From Desertimonas sp963786985 (GTDB taxonomy: Bacteria > Actinomycetota > Acidimicrobiia > Acidimicrobiales > Ilumatobacteraceae), in NCBI GenBank assembly GCA_963786985.1, contig CAWBBL010000032.1, forward strand, positions 82,201 to 146,200: a stretch of DNA of 64,000 nt, read 5' to 3'. How positions within the stretch are numbered: the first letter of the stretch is position 1; the number at the start of each line of letters is the position of its first letter. Below the pieces are notes generated by a model. It was not told where the DNA came from. It did not search any database and was given only the letters and a program-made list of their open reading frames with translations. The position numbers and the translations under genes are program-made. Positions 1 through 8,376 of the stretch are shown piece by piece.

Positions 1-671
1 CGATCACCGGCTTCGACATCGGCAGCGACGATCGACCAGCAGCAGGCGGATCGGCCCGGCGCCGTCGACCTGCGCGGCCTCGATGATCTCGATGGGCAGG
101 TTCTCCATGAACCGCTTGACGAGGATGACGTTGAAGGCGCTGGCCCCGGCCGGCAGCCAGATCGCCCCAGTAGGAGTTGAGCAACGACGTGCCGACGATC
201 GGCAGGTCGAGCACCGTCAGGAACAGCGGGACGAGCAGGACGACCGGCGGGACGAACAACGTGACGAGCACGGCGCCGGTGAGGATCCGGGCGTACCACG
301 GCCGCAGGATGCCGAGCACGTAACCGCCCGTGACGGCGACGACCAACTGGACGAGCCACGAGCCGACGGCGATCTTGACGGTATTGAGGAAGTAGTGGCC
401 GATCTGCGCGTCGCGCCACGCCGTGACGAGGTTCTCGAAGTCGAACCCGCTCGGCCACAGGGCCATCGGGTGGCGCAACGTGTCCTGGGTCGTCGACGAT
501 CGCTGACTTGGCGAGCCACAGCAGCGGCCCGAGCCCGACGACGACGAGCAGGACGAGCAGCAGGGCGTTGTGGCGCCGCGTCAGCGCACCCAGCGGACGC
601 CGATTTGCGGCCCCGTTGCGACCGGCGAGCAGGACACTGCAGCCGTTCACTCGGGGCCGCCCTGTAGCCAT
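1..671 (-). CDS. Sugar ABC transporter permease, MalG type (partial, frame-broken)
   Basis: This is the inner-membrane permease of a carbohydrate ABC importer, cut by the left edge. The start ATG at 671 lies 6 bases after the stop of the upstream permease. A hydrophobic segment (LLLVLLVVVGLGPLLWLAK) follows the N-terminus. Later come VVLLVPLFLTVLDLPIVG and the EAA loop (EIIEAAQVDGAG), which docks on the ATPase and is typical of the MalG branch. The frame breaks near 495, 165, 37 and 25. Adding one CG at each site restores readable sequence such as SYWGAIWLPAG, so a consensus error is more likely than a pseudogene. No ATPase gene is visible on this side. Confidence 0.8.
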   Translation of the reverse strand, partial: MATGRPRVNGCSVLLAGRNGAANRRPLGALTRRHNALLLVLLVVVGLGPLLWLAKSAIVDDPGHVAPPDGPVAERVRLREPRHGVARRADRPLLPQYRQDRRRLVARPVGRRRHGRLRARHPAAVVRPDPHRRRARHVVRPAGRPARPAVPDGARPADRRHVVAQLLLGRSGCRPGPAPSTSSSSSGSWRTCPSRSSRPRRSTAPGRSACCWSIVAADVEAGD

Positions 672-677
672 GACGGT

Positions 678-1593
678 TCATTGCGTCGACCACGCTCTCG
701 TGGCCCGGAAGTACACGGCGGTGAAGGCCGCAAGGCAGCCGGCGAGCATCAGGCTCAGCGCCGCCGCGGCGCCGTAGTCACCACCGCCGCCGGCGCCGAA
801 GGCGTAGCGGAAGATCAGCAGCATCACCGTCATGCGTCGAGTTCGCCGGTCCGCCCTGGGTGAGCAGGTACGGCTCGGTGAAGATCTGCAACGTGCCGAT
901 CAGCTGGAGGATCAGCGTCACGAACAGCACGGTGCGCAGCTGCGGCAGCGTGACGTGCCAGATCTTGCGCCAGATCGAGGCGCCGTCGACCTCGGCGGCC
1001 TCGTACAGCTCGCTGTTCACTCCGGTCAGGGCAGCGAGGTAGATGATCACCGTCGCCCCGGCCGCCGACCACGTGGCGAGGAGGACGATCGACGGCATCG
1101 CCCAGGTTCGGTCCTGGAACCACGGATACGGACCGAGTCCGACCCAGCCGAGGATCGTGTTGAACGTGCCGGTCGGGCTGGCGTCGTAGAACACTCGCCA
1201 CAGCAGGATCGAGGCGACCGGCGGGATGACCACCGGCAGGTAGGCGAGCCCGGCGTAGAGGCCGCGGAACCTGCGCACCTCGCTGATCCAGCACGGCGAG
1301 GATGATCGGCACGGGATAGCCGAACACGAGGGCGAGGAACACGAACCACAGGGTGTTCTTCACGGCGGTCGTCAGCAGCGGGTCGTCGAAGCACCCGGCG
1401 GAAGTTGTCGAGGCCGACCCACCGGGCACTGTCGACGAGGTTGGTCTCCTGCAGGCTGAGCACGAAGGCCCGCACGAGCGGCCACCACGAGAAGTAGGTG
1501 AACGTGAGCAGCAGCGGGAGCGTGAGCACCAGCGTGCTCACCCAGCCGCCCCCGGCCGGGGAACGGCGTCCCCGGCCGGTGAGTCGATGGCAT
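678..1593 (-). CDS. Sugar ABC transporter permease, MalF type (frame-broken)
   Basis: This is the partner permease of the same importer. Readable segments in order are STLVLTLPLLLTFTYFSWWP (first membrane helix), DDPLLTTAVKNTLWFVFLAL, FRGLYAGLAYLPVVIPPVAS, the EAA loop (ELYEAAEVDGASIWRKIWHV) and a C-terminal helix ending in AVYFRATRAW. These match MalF/UgpA-type permeases. The frame breaks near 1545, 1390, 1285 and 838. Most are repaired by two bases in short dinucleotide runs. The chosen ATG at 1593 is 3 bases past the binding-protein stop at 1597, but the first 15 residues are in another frame, so the start is uncertain. It is co-transcribed with its neighbours. Confidence 0.8.
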
Positions 1594-1596
1594 CGA

Positions 1597-2978
1597 TCAG
1601 CCCGCCGCCTCGACCAGCGCGGTCACGTCGGCGTCGGCCTGGGCGAGCAGGGCGGCGATGTCGGCGTCCTCCTCGGTGAGCACGGTCTGCACGACCGTGT
1701 CGAGGATCGCGTACATCTCCTGGGTGTGCGCCGGCGGCTCGGGGATCAGTGGCTGGTCGAGGATGCTGTCCTTGAACGAAGCCATCTGCTCCTGCGGCAC
1801 GTTGACGAGACTCGGCCACCCAGGCGTCGGACTGGGCGAGCTGCTCGGCGCTGAAGATCGGCAGCGCCGGCGTGCCGATCGGGGCGTCGTGGCGGCCAGT
1901 GCTTCGGCATCGGCGACGGCGGCTTCCTCGTTGGTCAGCTTGCCCATGTAGAAGAAGTCGATCCACTTCACCGCGGCGTCGCGCTCGGCGTCCGATGGCG
2001 TCGGCCCGCACGGCGTCGATCTGTACCGCCACCGAGCACGCCGGCGTCTGTCGCCTTCGAGCGGGATGACCGTCAGACCGTACGTGGCCGGGTCGACTCC
2101 GTTCTCGGTGACGAGGCTGTTGTAGACGTCGGAGCCGCCCATGTACATGCCGACCTGCCCGGCGGCGAACGCCTGGTTGATCGTGCGCCCAGTTCGAGCA
2201 GGAAGTTCGAGCCCATCGAGTTGTCCTCCCAGCGCAGCGACTGGAGGTATTCGAGGGCGGCGATCGTGCCCGGGTTGTCGATCGTCACGTCGACGCCGTC
2301 GGCGGTCTCCTCCTGGAGGCGGCCACCGAAGGCGTAGCTGAGCGTCGTCAGCATCCAGCCCGCCGGTGTTGTCCTGCGACATCTGGGCGAAGCCGGCCTG
2401 ACCGGTCGCCTCGGAGATCGCCGCTGCGGCCTCACGCACCTCGTCCCACGTCGTCGGCGGGGCGTCGGGGTCGAGACCGGCCTCCTCGAACATCGCCCGG
2501 TTGTAGTGCAGGCCGATGCCGTAGGCGGCGATCGGCACGCCGAAGATGGCGCCGTCGGCGTCCTGGGCGACGGCGAGCACGTTGGGGTTGAAGTCGGCGG
2601 CGTACGGCAGCGGCCTCGACCTCGGCGGTGATGTCGGCCACCTGGCCGCGCTCGGAGCAGACCCTGGATGTCGGTGAACGGGATCTGGAACACCGTCGGC
2701 AGCGTGCCGCCGGCGAGCTGGGCGGCGAACGTGGCGACGTCGTACTCGTACTCGTCTGGTTCGACCGTGATGTTCGGGTACTGCGCCTCGAACTCCTCGA
2801 CGCGCTGGAGGAAGGCCTCGCGAGTCTCCTCTTCCGTGCTCGGCGGCAGATTGCTCACCGAGATCGTGACCTCTTCTGCCGAGGCTGGCCGCTGGGCGGT
2901 GGCGAAGCCGGCTGCGACTTGTGTGACGGCGAATGCGCCACAGGCCGCGAGCACGGCGGTTCGGTACCGGTTTCGCAT
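1597..2978 (-). CDS. Extracellular sugar-binding protein of ABC importer (frame-broken)
   Basis: This is a family 1 (UgpB/MalE-like) solute-binding protein for an oligosaccharide importer. A signal sequence (AVLAACGAFAVTQVAAG) is followed by EEVTISVSNLPPSTEEETRE and YPNITVEPDEYEYDVATFAA. Typical central segments follow, such as GVPIAAYGIGLHYNRAMFEE, PPTTWDEVREAAAAISEATG and WIDFFYMGKLTNEEAA. The ATG at 2978 is 12 bases from the glucosidase stop. At least eight frame breaks occur (near 2660, 2610, 2360, 2200, 2055, 1995, 1890 and 1815). Several are restored by one CG, AC, TC or GA unit, and the one near 2200 by two GC units. The neighbouring GH13 enzyme suggests alpha-glucosides such as maltose or trehalose-type sugars, which is an inference. 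Confidence 0.82.
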
Positions 2979-2989
2979 GATGTTGCTCC

Positions 2990-4636
2990 TTACTGTTCCG
3001 GGTCTGGTTGGTGGTTGTCGAGGTGGACCCATGCCGCCGAGTCGACCGGGAGCCGGTCGCCGTCCAGTGGCCCACTGGTGAGCAAGACGGTCCCGGCAGG
3101 CAGCTGGACGGGACCGGAGGACAGGTTGACGATGCAGGCGATGTCGTCGCGGGCAAACGCCAGGACGCCGGGCTCGGCGTCGAGCCAGGCGACTGCGGTG
3201 GTCGCCCCGACGAGACGCCGGCGGCGCACGGCGAGGATGTGGCGGTAGAGGGCGAGCATCGACGTCGGGTCGTCCTGCTCAGCGGCGACCGAGAGTGTGG
3301 CCCACGACGCCGGTTGGGGCAGCCATGGGGTGCTGCCCGCCGGCCCGAAGCCGTACGGCGACTGCGACCCGTCCCAGGGCAGCGGGACGCGGCACCCGTC
3401 GCGCCCCGGGTCGGTGCCTCCGGACTGGAAGTGCATCGGATCCTGTAGGTGTTCGAGAGGCAGGTCCTCGACCTCGGGCAAGCCGAGCTCCTCGCCTTGG
3501 TACACGTAGAGCGTGCCGGGCAGGGCGGCGACGAGCAGCGCCGCGGCGCGGGCCCGTCGGGTGCCGAGCTGCAAGTCGGTGGGTGTGCCGACGCGCTTGG
3601 CAGCGAACGAGAACGTCGTGTCGACGCGGCCGTAGCGGGTTACGACGCGGGTGACATCGTGGTTGGAGAGGACCCAAGATGGCGGAGCGCCCACTGGCGC
3701 GTGGCTGGCCAGCGTGTCGTCGATGCACGCGCGCAGCGCGTCGGCTTCCCACGGGCAGGCGAGGAAGTCGAAGTTGAACGCGCCGTGCAGCTCGTCGGGA
3801 CGCAGATAGCGGGCGAAGCGCTGGCGGTCCTCCAGCCACACTTCGCCGATCAGGGCGCGCGGCGGGTCGTACGAATCGGCGATCGTGCGCCATGACCGGT
3901 AGACGTCGTGGATCTCGTCGCGGTCGACGAACGGGTGGTCCGAACCCGGGGCGACGTCTCCGAGATCTGGCAGCGCCGGGTCCTTGATCGCCAACGCCGC
4001 GGAGTCGATGCGGATGCCGGCGGCGCCCCGGTCGAACCAGAAGCGCAGGATCTCCTCGTGCTCTTCGCGGACTGCCGGATTGGCCCAGTTGAGGTCTGGT
4101 TGGGCAGGAGCGAAGAGGTGCAGGAACCAGTCGCCACGAGTGCCGTCGGGGTTCTTCGTACGCGTCCACGCCGAGTCGCCGAAGTGCGATGTCCAGTTGT
4201 TCGGCGGCTCGTTGCCGATCGGGCCTCGACCACGGCGGAACCAGAAGCGGTCGCGCATCGCCGACGATGGCCCGCCGGCGTGGGCCTGGATGAACCACGG
4301 GTGCTGATCGGAGACGTGATTGGGGACGATGTCGATGATCGTGCGGATGCCGATGGCCAGCGCTTCGGCGATCAGCGCCTCGGCCTCGGCGAGCGTGCCG
4401 AAGGCGGGGTCGATGGCCCGGTAGTCGGCGACGTCGTAGCCGCCGTCGGCCAGCGGCGAGGCGTACCACGGGTTGTACCAGATGGCGTCGACGCCGAGGT
4501 CGTGGAGATAGCCGAGGTGGGCGCGCACGCCAGCGAGGTCGCCGACACCATCGCCGTTGGCGTCGGCGAAGCTACGCACGTAGAGCTGGTAGATGACGGC
4601 GTCGCGCCACCATGCGTCCTGCTCGGCTGCTGACAC
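2990..4636 (-). CDS. GH13 alpha-glucosidase
   Basis: This is a cytoplasmic glycoside hydrolase family 13 enzyme of 548 residues, intact, of the alpha-glucosidase/oligo-1,6-glucosidase type. The N-terminus has WWRDAVIYQLYVRSFAD and DLGVDAIWYNPWYASP, the conserved regions of the (beta/alpha)8 barrel. The catalytic residues are visible: nucleophile Asp211 in GIRIDSAA, acid/base Glu265 in LIGEVWL and Asp327 in LSNHDVTR. I chose the GTG at 4636 because GGGGGG lies 7 bases upstream; an in-frame start at 4666 gives 10 more residues. It leads the importer operon and probably hydrolyses the imported alpha-glucoside. The exact substrate cannot be read from the sequence. Confidence 0.92.
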   Translation of the reverse strand: MSAAEQDAWWRDAVIYQLYVRSFADANGDGVGDLAGVRAHLGYLHDLGVDAIWYNPWYASPLADGGYDVADYRAIDPAFGTLAEAEALIAEALAIGIRTIIDIVPNHVSDQHPWFIQAHAGGPSSAMRDRFWFRRGRGPIGNEPPNNWTSHFGDSAWTRTKNPDGTRGDWFLHLFAPAQPDLNWANPAVREEHEEILRFWFDRGAAGIRIDSAALAIKDPALPDLGDVAPGSDHPFVDRDEIHDVYRSWRTIADSYDPPRALIGEVWLEDRQRFARYLRPDELHGAFNFDFLACPWEADALRACIDDTLASHAPVGAPPSWVLSNHDVTRVVTRYGRVDTTFSFAAKRVGTPTDLQLGTRRARAAALLVAALPGTLYVYQGEELGLPEVEDLPLEHLQDPMHFQSGGTDPGRDGCRVPLPWDGSQSPYGFGPAGSTPWLPQPASWATLSVAAEQDDPTSMLALYRHILAVRRRRLVGATTAVAWLDAEPGVLAFARDDIACIVNLSSGPVQLPAGTVLLTSGPLDGDRLPVDSAAWVHLDNHQPDPEQ

Positions 4637-4756
4637 AGATATTCCCCCCGAAGTGACTGCGCCCACACCTAAGCAAACGGGACGAGATGATGCAAGAACA
4701 CATCAGACTTACGCAGAAATGCAACGAATGCTTGCGAGATGTAAGCGATCGGCCGA
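4637..4756 (-). promoter_or_regulatory. Promoter/operator region of the alpha-glucoside operon
   Basis: This is the 120-base gap between the LacI stop and the glucosidase start. It contains TGCAAGAAC at 4691-4699, matching nine bases of the palindrome upstream of the lacI-type gene, and a CTTGCGAG at 4731-4738. These are candidate operator half-sites for the neighbouring LacI regulator. GGGGGG at 4644-4649 is the ribosome-binding site. Confidence 0.45.
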
Positions 4757-5761
4757 CTAGGTGGCACTGCCGGTGGACGACCGCACGACCAATTCGGGGG
4801 CGTAGAGCAACTCCGTGGGACCGTCGTGGCGTCCTTCGAGCTGGCTCATCAGCCGGTCGACGGCTGCCCGCCCCATCGTCTCGATCGGTTGGCGGACCGT
4901 CGTCAACGGTGGGTCGGTGTACTTCATGAACGCCGAGTCGTCGAACCCGACGACCGAGACGTCACCGGGTACCTGGAGCCCGCGTCGGCGAACGGCGCGA
5001 ATCGCCCCGAGGGCCAGTGGATCGCTGGCACAGACGATGGCGGTGACACCGTCGTCGAGCAACGCGCCGCACGCGGCCTGACCGCTCTCTGCGGAGAACA
5101 TCGATCGGGCCACCCGGTGATCCGGAATGTCGATGCGTTGGCGGGCCGCGGCATCCCGCGCTCCGTCGCGCTTGCGGTTGCTGGGCACGTGGTCGGCGGG
5201 ACCCAGGAGCAGTCCGATGTTCCGGTGTCCGAGCGCGACGAGGTGATCGAGTGCCTGCTCAGCGGCCATCGCATCGTCGCACGAGACCGTCGGGAAGTCG
5301 AGCCACGCGGCGGCTGCGTTGATGAACACCACGGGCAGATTGCGTTCGGCCAACTTGGCGTAGTGCCCGTGGGGAGCTTCCTCCTGGGCGTACATGCCGC
5401 CGGCGAACACGACGCCGGACACCTGTTGGTCGAACAGCAGGTCGACGTACGCCGCTTCGGTGAAACCACCCACCGTGCGCGTGCACAGCACGGGGGTGCA
5501 GCCGTGCTGGGCGAGCGCTCCCCCCACGACGTCGGCGACCGCCGGGAAGATCGGGTTCTGGAGTTCGGGCAGGACCAGCCCGACGAGGCGGGCTCGTTCG
5601 CCGCGCAGCTGCGTCGGGCGCTCGTAGCCGAGCACGTCGAGCGCCGTGAGTACCGCCTGGCGGGTGGACTCGGCCACTCCGGGACGCTGGTTGAGCACCC
5701 GGCTGACCGTCGCCTCGCTGACGCCGACGTGTCGAGCTACGTGAGCAAGGCGCCGACGCAC
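4757..5761 (-). CDS. LacI-family transcriptional regulator
   Basis: This is a sugar-responsive repressor of 334 residues. The N-terminal helix-turn-helix and hinge are clear (LAHVARHVGVSEATVSRVLN, residues about 5-24, then GYERP). The periplasmic-binding-protein-like effector domain follows, with LVGLVLPELQNPIFPAVADV, GHRNIGLLLGPADHVPSNRK and GDVSVVGFDDSAFMKYTDPP. The GTG at 5761 lies 7 bases after a TACAGT -10 hexamer, so the transcript is probably leaderless. It ends 120 bases upstream of the glucosidase operon, on the same strand, and is its likely local regulator. The effector is unknown; alpha-glucoside is an inference from context. Confidence 0.9.
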   Translation of the reverse strand: MRRRLAHVARHVGVSEATVSRVLNQRPGVAESTRQAVLTALDVLGYERPTQLRGERARLVGLVLPELQNPIFPAVADVVGGALAQHGCTPVLCTRTVGGFTEAAYVDLLFDQQVSGVVFAGGMYAQEEAPHGHYAKLAERNLPVVFINAAAAWLDFPTVSCDDAMAAEQALDHLVALGHRNIGLLLGPADHVPSNRKRDGARDAAARQRIDIPDHRVARSMFSAESGQAACGALLDDGVTAIVCASDPLALGAIRAVRRRGLQVPGDVSVVGFDDSAFMKYTDPPLTTVRQPIETMGRAAVDRLMSQLEGRHDGPTELLYAPELVVRSSTGSAT

Positions 5762-5768
5762 CCCCGCA

Positions 5769-5798
5769 ACTGTACGACATCAACCCGCAAGTTCTTGC
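5769..5798 (-). promoter_or_regulatory. Leaderless promoter and palindromic operator of the LacI gene
   Basis: On the minus strand a -10 hexamer TACAGT (5774-5769) is separated by 7 bases from the GTG start. Upstream lies a perfect palindrome GCAAGAACTTGC (5798-5787), placed about where a -35 region would be. This is the position expected for autorepression by a LacI protein. No good -35 hexamer at 17 bases was found. Confidence 0.5.
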
Positions 5799-5812
5799 AA
5801 ACCGCACGCGAG

Positions 5813-5894
5813 CCGTTCTGGGCGGCCTTCGGTCCATTTCCGGTTCTGGGCGGCGATCGGTCCGATTTCCCGGCCCGACGCCGCCCAGTTCGGG
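5813..5894. repeat. Intergenic three-arm repeat, family B, copy 1
   Basis: CCGTTCTGGGCGGC occurs at the left end. GTTCTGGGCGGC recurs directly about 30 bases later, and an inverted arm GCCGCCCAGTTC closes the element. Segments CTTCGGTCCA and GATCGGTCCG follow the two direct arms. A second copy lies at 30393-30473 and one arm at 40949-40975. It sits between the LacI start and the S9 peptidase stop. Confidence 0.75.
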
Positions 5895-5904
5895 GTTGGA
5901 ACAC

Positions 5905-7938
5905 CTAGCGGGCGAGTTCGGTGACGAGGAAGGTGATCACCCGGGCTTCGTCGCGCCAGGCGTCGTAGCGCCCGCTGCGACCGCCGTGGCCGGCGCCCAA
6001 CTCGGTGCGCAAGACGAGCGGGCGCTGGACGCCGGCGCCGACCGAGCGCAGCCGGGCGACCCACTTGGCCGGCTCGTGGTAGGCGACGCGGGGATCGTTC
6101 AGTCCGGCGGTGACGAAGACCGCCGGGTAGTCGGCGGGAATCGTGTTGTCGTACGGCGAGTAGCTGGCCATGTAGCTGGCGAACGGTTCGGCCCGGGGGT
6201 CGCCCCACTCCTCCCACTCCGGCACGGTCAACGGCAAGGACGGGTCGCTCATCGTCGTGACCACATCGACGAACGGCACTTCGGCGACGGCCGCGGTGAA
6301 CCGCTCCGGACGCATCGTGATGCAGGCCCCGACGAGGAGACCGCCGGCGCTCCCTCCGCGCAGCGCGAGGCGGGCACCGTCGGCGAAGCCGGCAGCCACG
6401 AGGTGGTCGCTGGCGGCAATCGTGTCGGTGAACGTGTTGCGCTTGTTGAGCAGCTTGCCGTCGAGATACCACGCCCGACCGAGCTCTCCTCCGCCGCGGG
6501 AATGGACGAGGGCGAAGACGACGCCGCGGTCGAGCAGCGAGAGGCGAGCGACGCTGAACCACGGTGCCAACGAATGCTCGTAGGCGCCGTAGGCGTAGAG
6601 CACGCACGCTGCCGTACCGTCGAGCGGCGTGTCGCGGTGGCGGACGAAGTCGACCGGGACGGCGACGCCATCGGTAGCTGACGCCCACGTTCGCTCGCTG
6701 ACGTATGCGTCGAGGTCGACACCAGGCGTCGGAGTCTGCTTGCGCAACACGCGTTGTCCGGTCGCCAGGTCGTGGTCGAACACCGACTGGGGGGTGGTGA
6801 GCGACTGATACGACAGCCGCACGGTGGACGTCGTCCACTCCGGGTTGTCACCAATCGCCACATCGTGCGGCTCGGCGCCGAAGTCGAGCACTTCGGAGGA
6901 ACCGTCGCGGCGCAGCGACCGAACCTGCGGTTGTGCCGCCTTCCATTCGTGGACCACGAGATGGTCGGCGAACGGCTCTGCCGAGGTCAGACGACGACCG
7001 GGCTCGTGGGCGACGAGGTCGGACCACGTGGCCGGATCGTCGTGCTCGGCGATCATCAGGCGAAAGTCCGGGGCTTCGAGGTTGGTGAGCACCACGAATC
7101 GGTCGCCCCAGTCGTCCACGCGGTACTCGACGTCCGTGGTCCGCGGGCGGACGAGCCGCGGAGCGGATTCAGGCTCGTCGGCGCGGAAGACGTGTGTCTC
7201 ACTGCTCGTCAGCGATGACGAGGAGATCACGATCCATTGTGCGCTACGGGTTGCCGAGACGTGGAGATAGAAGCGCTCGTCGTCCTCGCTGTGGACGAGC
7301 ACGTCGTCACCAGGCGCCGTGCCGAGGCGGTGGCGCCAGATCTGGTAGGGGCGCATCTGGTCGTCGGGTCGGGCGTAGAACAGCCAGTCGTTGCCGGCCG
7401 ACCACGCGACGCCTCCCCACGACGACGTCCCGGTGATCTCGTCGTGGTCCTCGCCGCTGGCGAGGTCGCGGACACGCAGCGTGTATCGCTCACCGCCGTC
7501 GACATCGCTCGACCAGGCCAGCAGGGTGTGATCGGGCGAGGGTTCGGCGTCGTGGACGTCGAAGTACTCGTGACCGGCCGCCTCGGCGTTGCAGTCGAGG
7601 ATCACCGTGTCGGGGTCTTCGGCGTGGCGACTGCGACAGAAGACGGGGTACGACTCCCCTTCGATCGTGCGCGTGACGTACCACCAGCCGCCATGGAGCA
7701 CCGGCACGGACAGGTCGGTCTCCTGAACCCGCGACTTGATCTCCTGAAACACCGACTCGACGAGCTCGGCGCGCTCCGGCTCGGCGAAGTAGTGATCGGC
7801 GTAGGCGTTCTCCGCCTCGAGGTACGGAATCGTCTCGGGGTCGTCACGGTCAGCCAACCAGGCCCACGGGTCGTCGACGGTTCCCGTCGGGCGTTTCCAT
7901 TCGTGTGGTCGCGTCGGTGCGACGGGAGGGTTGGTCAC
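5905..7938 (-). CDS. S9 family oligopeptidase (oligopeptidase B-like)
   Basis: This is a prolyl-oligopeptidase-family serine peptidase of 677 residues, intact, predicted cytoplasmic. The N-terminal beta-propeller region contains DPWAWLADRDDPETIPYLEA and DEITGTSSWGGVAWSAGNDW. The C-terminal alpha/beta-hydrolase has the nucleophile motif GGSAGG, the Asp in GLNDPRV and the His in GAGHGG, so the Ser-Asp-His triad is complete. KRNTFTDTIAASDHLVAAG is typical of the oligopeptidase B branch, which cleaves short peptides after basic residues; that specificity is an inference from the family. I chose GTG 7938 because the earlier in-frame residues run into the divergent ferredoxin region. Confidence 0.92.
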   Translation of the reverse strand: MTNPPVAPTRPHEWKRPTGTVDDPWAWLADRDDPETIPYLEAENAYADHYFAEPERAELVESVFQEIKSRVQETDLSVPVLHGGWWYVTRTIEGESYPVFCRSRHAEDPDTVILDCNAEAAGHEYFDVHDAEPSPDHTLLAWSSDVDGGERYTLRVRDLASGEDHDEITGTSSWGGVAWSAGNDWLFYARPDDQMRPYQIWRHRLGTAPGDDVLVHSEDDERFYLHVSATRSAQWIVISSSSLTSSETHVFRADEPESAPRLVRPRTTDVEYRVDDWGDRFVVLTNLEAPDFRLMIAEHDDPATWSDLVAHEPGRRLTSAEPFADHLVVHEWKAAQPQVRSLRRDGSSEVLDFGAEPHDVAIGDNPEWTTSTVRLSYQSLTTPQSVFDHDLATGQRVLRKQTPTPGVDLDAYVSERTWASATDGVAVPVDFVRHRDTPLDGTAACVLYAYGAYEHSLAPWFSVARLSLLDRGVVFALVHSRGGGELGRAWYLDGKLLNKRNTFTDTIAASDHLVAAGFADGARLALRGGSAGGLLVGACITMRPERFTAAVAEVPFVDVVTTMSDPSLPLTVPEWEEWGDPRAEPFASYMASYSPYDNTIPADYPAVFVTAGLNDPRVAYHEPAKWVARLRSVGAGVQRPLVLRTELGAGHGGRSGRYDAWRDEARVITFLVTELAR

Positions 7939-8002
7939 GGCCCCGGAGCGTATGGGACCGGCGCTCGAAGTTCGGCGCGACTTACCGGTACCGTCGAGGT
8001 CG

Positions 8003-8305
8003 ATGCGTGTGTGGATCGACCAGGATCTGTGCACCGGCGACGGCCTGTGCGTCGATCACTGCCCGGACGTGTTCACCCAGCTCGAAGATGGCATCGCCTA
8101 CGTGACCGAGCGCGGCGTGCCGCTCAACGATCCGGGCAGTGCCGGCTCGCTGGCCAACGTCGCCCGACGCAACGTGCTCAACGTGATCCACGCCGCCGAG
8201 GCCTGCCCCGGGGAGTGCATCTTCATCGAGATCGACGACCGGGTCGACGCGACGCTCGACGTCAACGTCGACGCCCGCATCGCCGCCCGCGTCGAAGTCG
8301 TCTGA
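8003..8305 (+). CDS. Ferredoxin, [3Fe-4S]-type
   Basis: This is a small electron-transfer ferredoxin of 100 residues. The cluster motif near the N-terminus reads LCTGDGLCVDHCPDVF, with Cys10, Cys16 and Cys20. Asp13 stands where a [4Fe-4S] protein would have a cysteine. A further CPGEC follows at about residue 72. This arrangement is typical of actinobacterial ferredoxins that serve cytochrome P450s or other oxidoreductases. The ATG at 8003 follows GAGG. It is divergent from the S9 peptidase and lies 71 bases before sufB, but there is no partner oxidase nearby, so its electron acceptor is unknown. Confidence 0.85.
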   Translation: MRVWIDQDLCTGDGLCVDHCPDVFTQLEDGIAYVTERGVPLNDPGSAGSLANVARRNVLNVIHAAEACPGECIFIEIDDRVDATLDVNVDARIAARVEVV

Positions 8306-8376
8306 GGGTCGCTGCCCGGGCGGTTGGCGCTGGGGATTGTTACTATGGCGGTAGTGCTAATCCCCGGAGGAGCGTC

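Noticed and set aside
1..3000. Decayed sugar-transport genes (pseudogenes)
   Set aside because: All breaks fit loss of one or two bases in short repeats, key residues are intact across the breaks, and operon spacing is normal, so sequencing or assembly error is the better explanation.
7237..8376. A long in-frame extension upstream of sufB
   Set aside because: It overlaps the S9 peptidase and the ferredoxin and has no start signal. The GTG at 8377 has GGAGG at the right distance and gives the normal SufB length.
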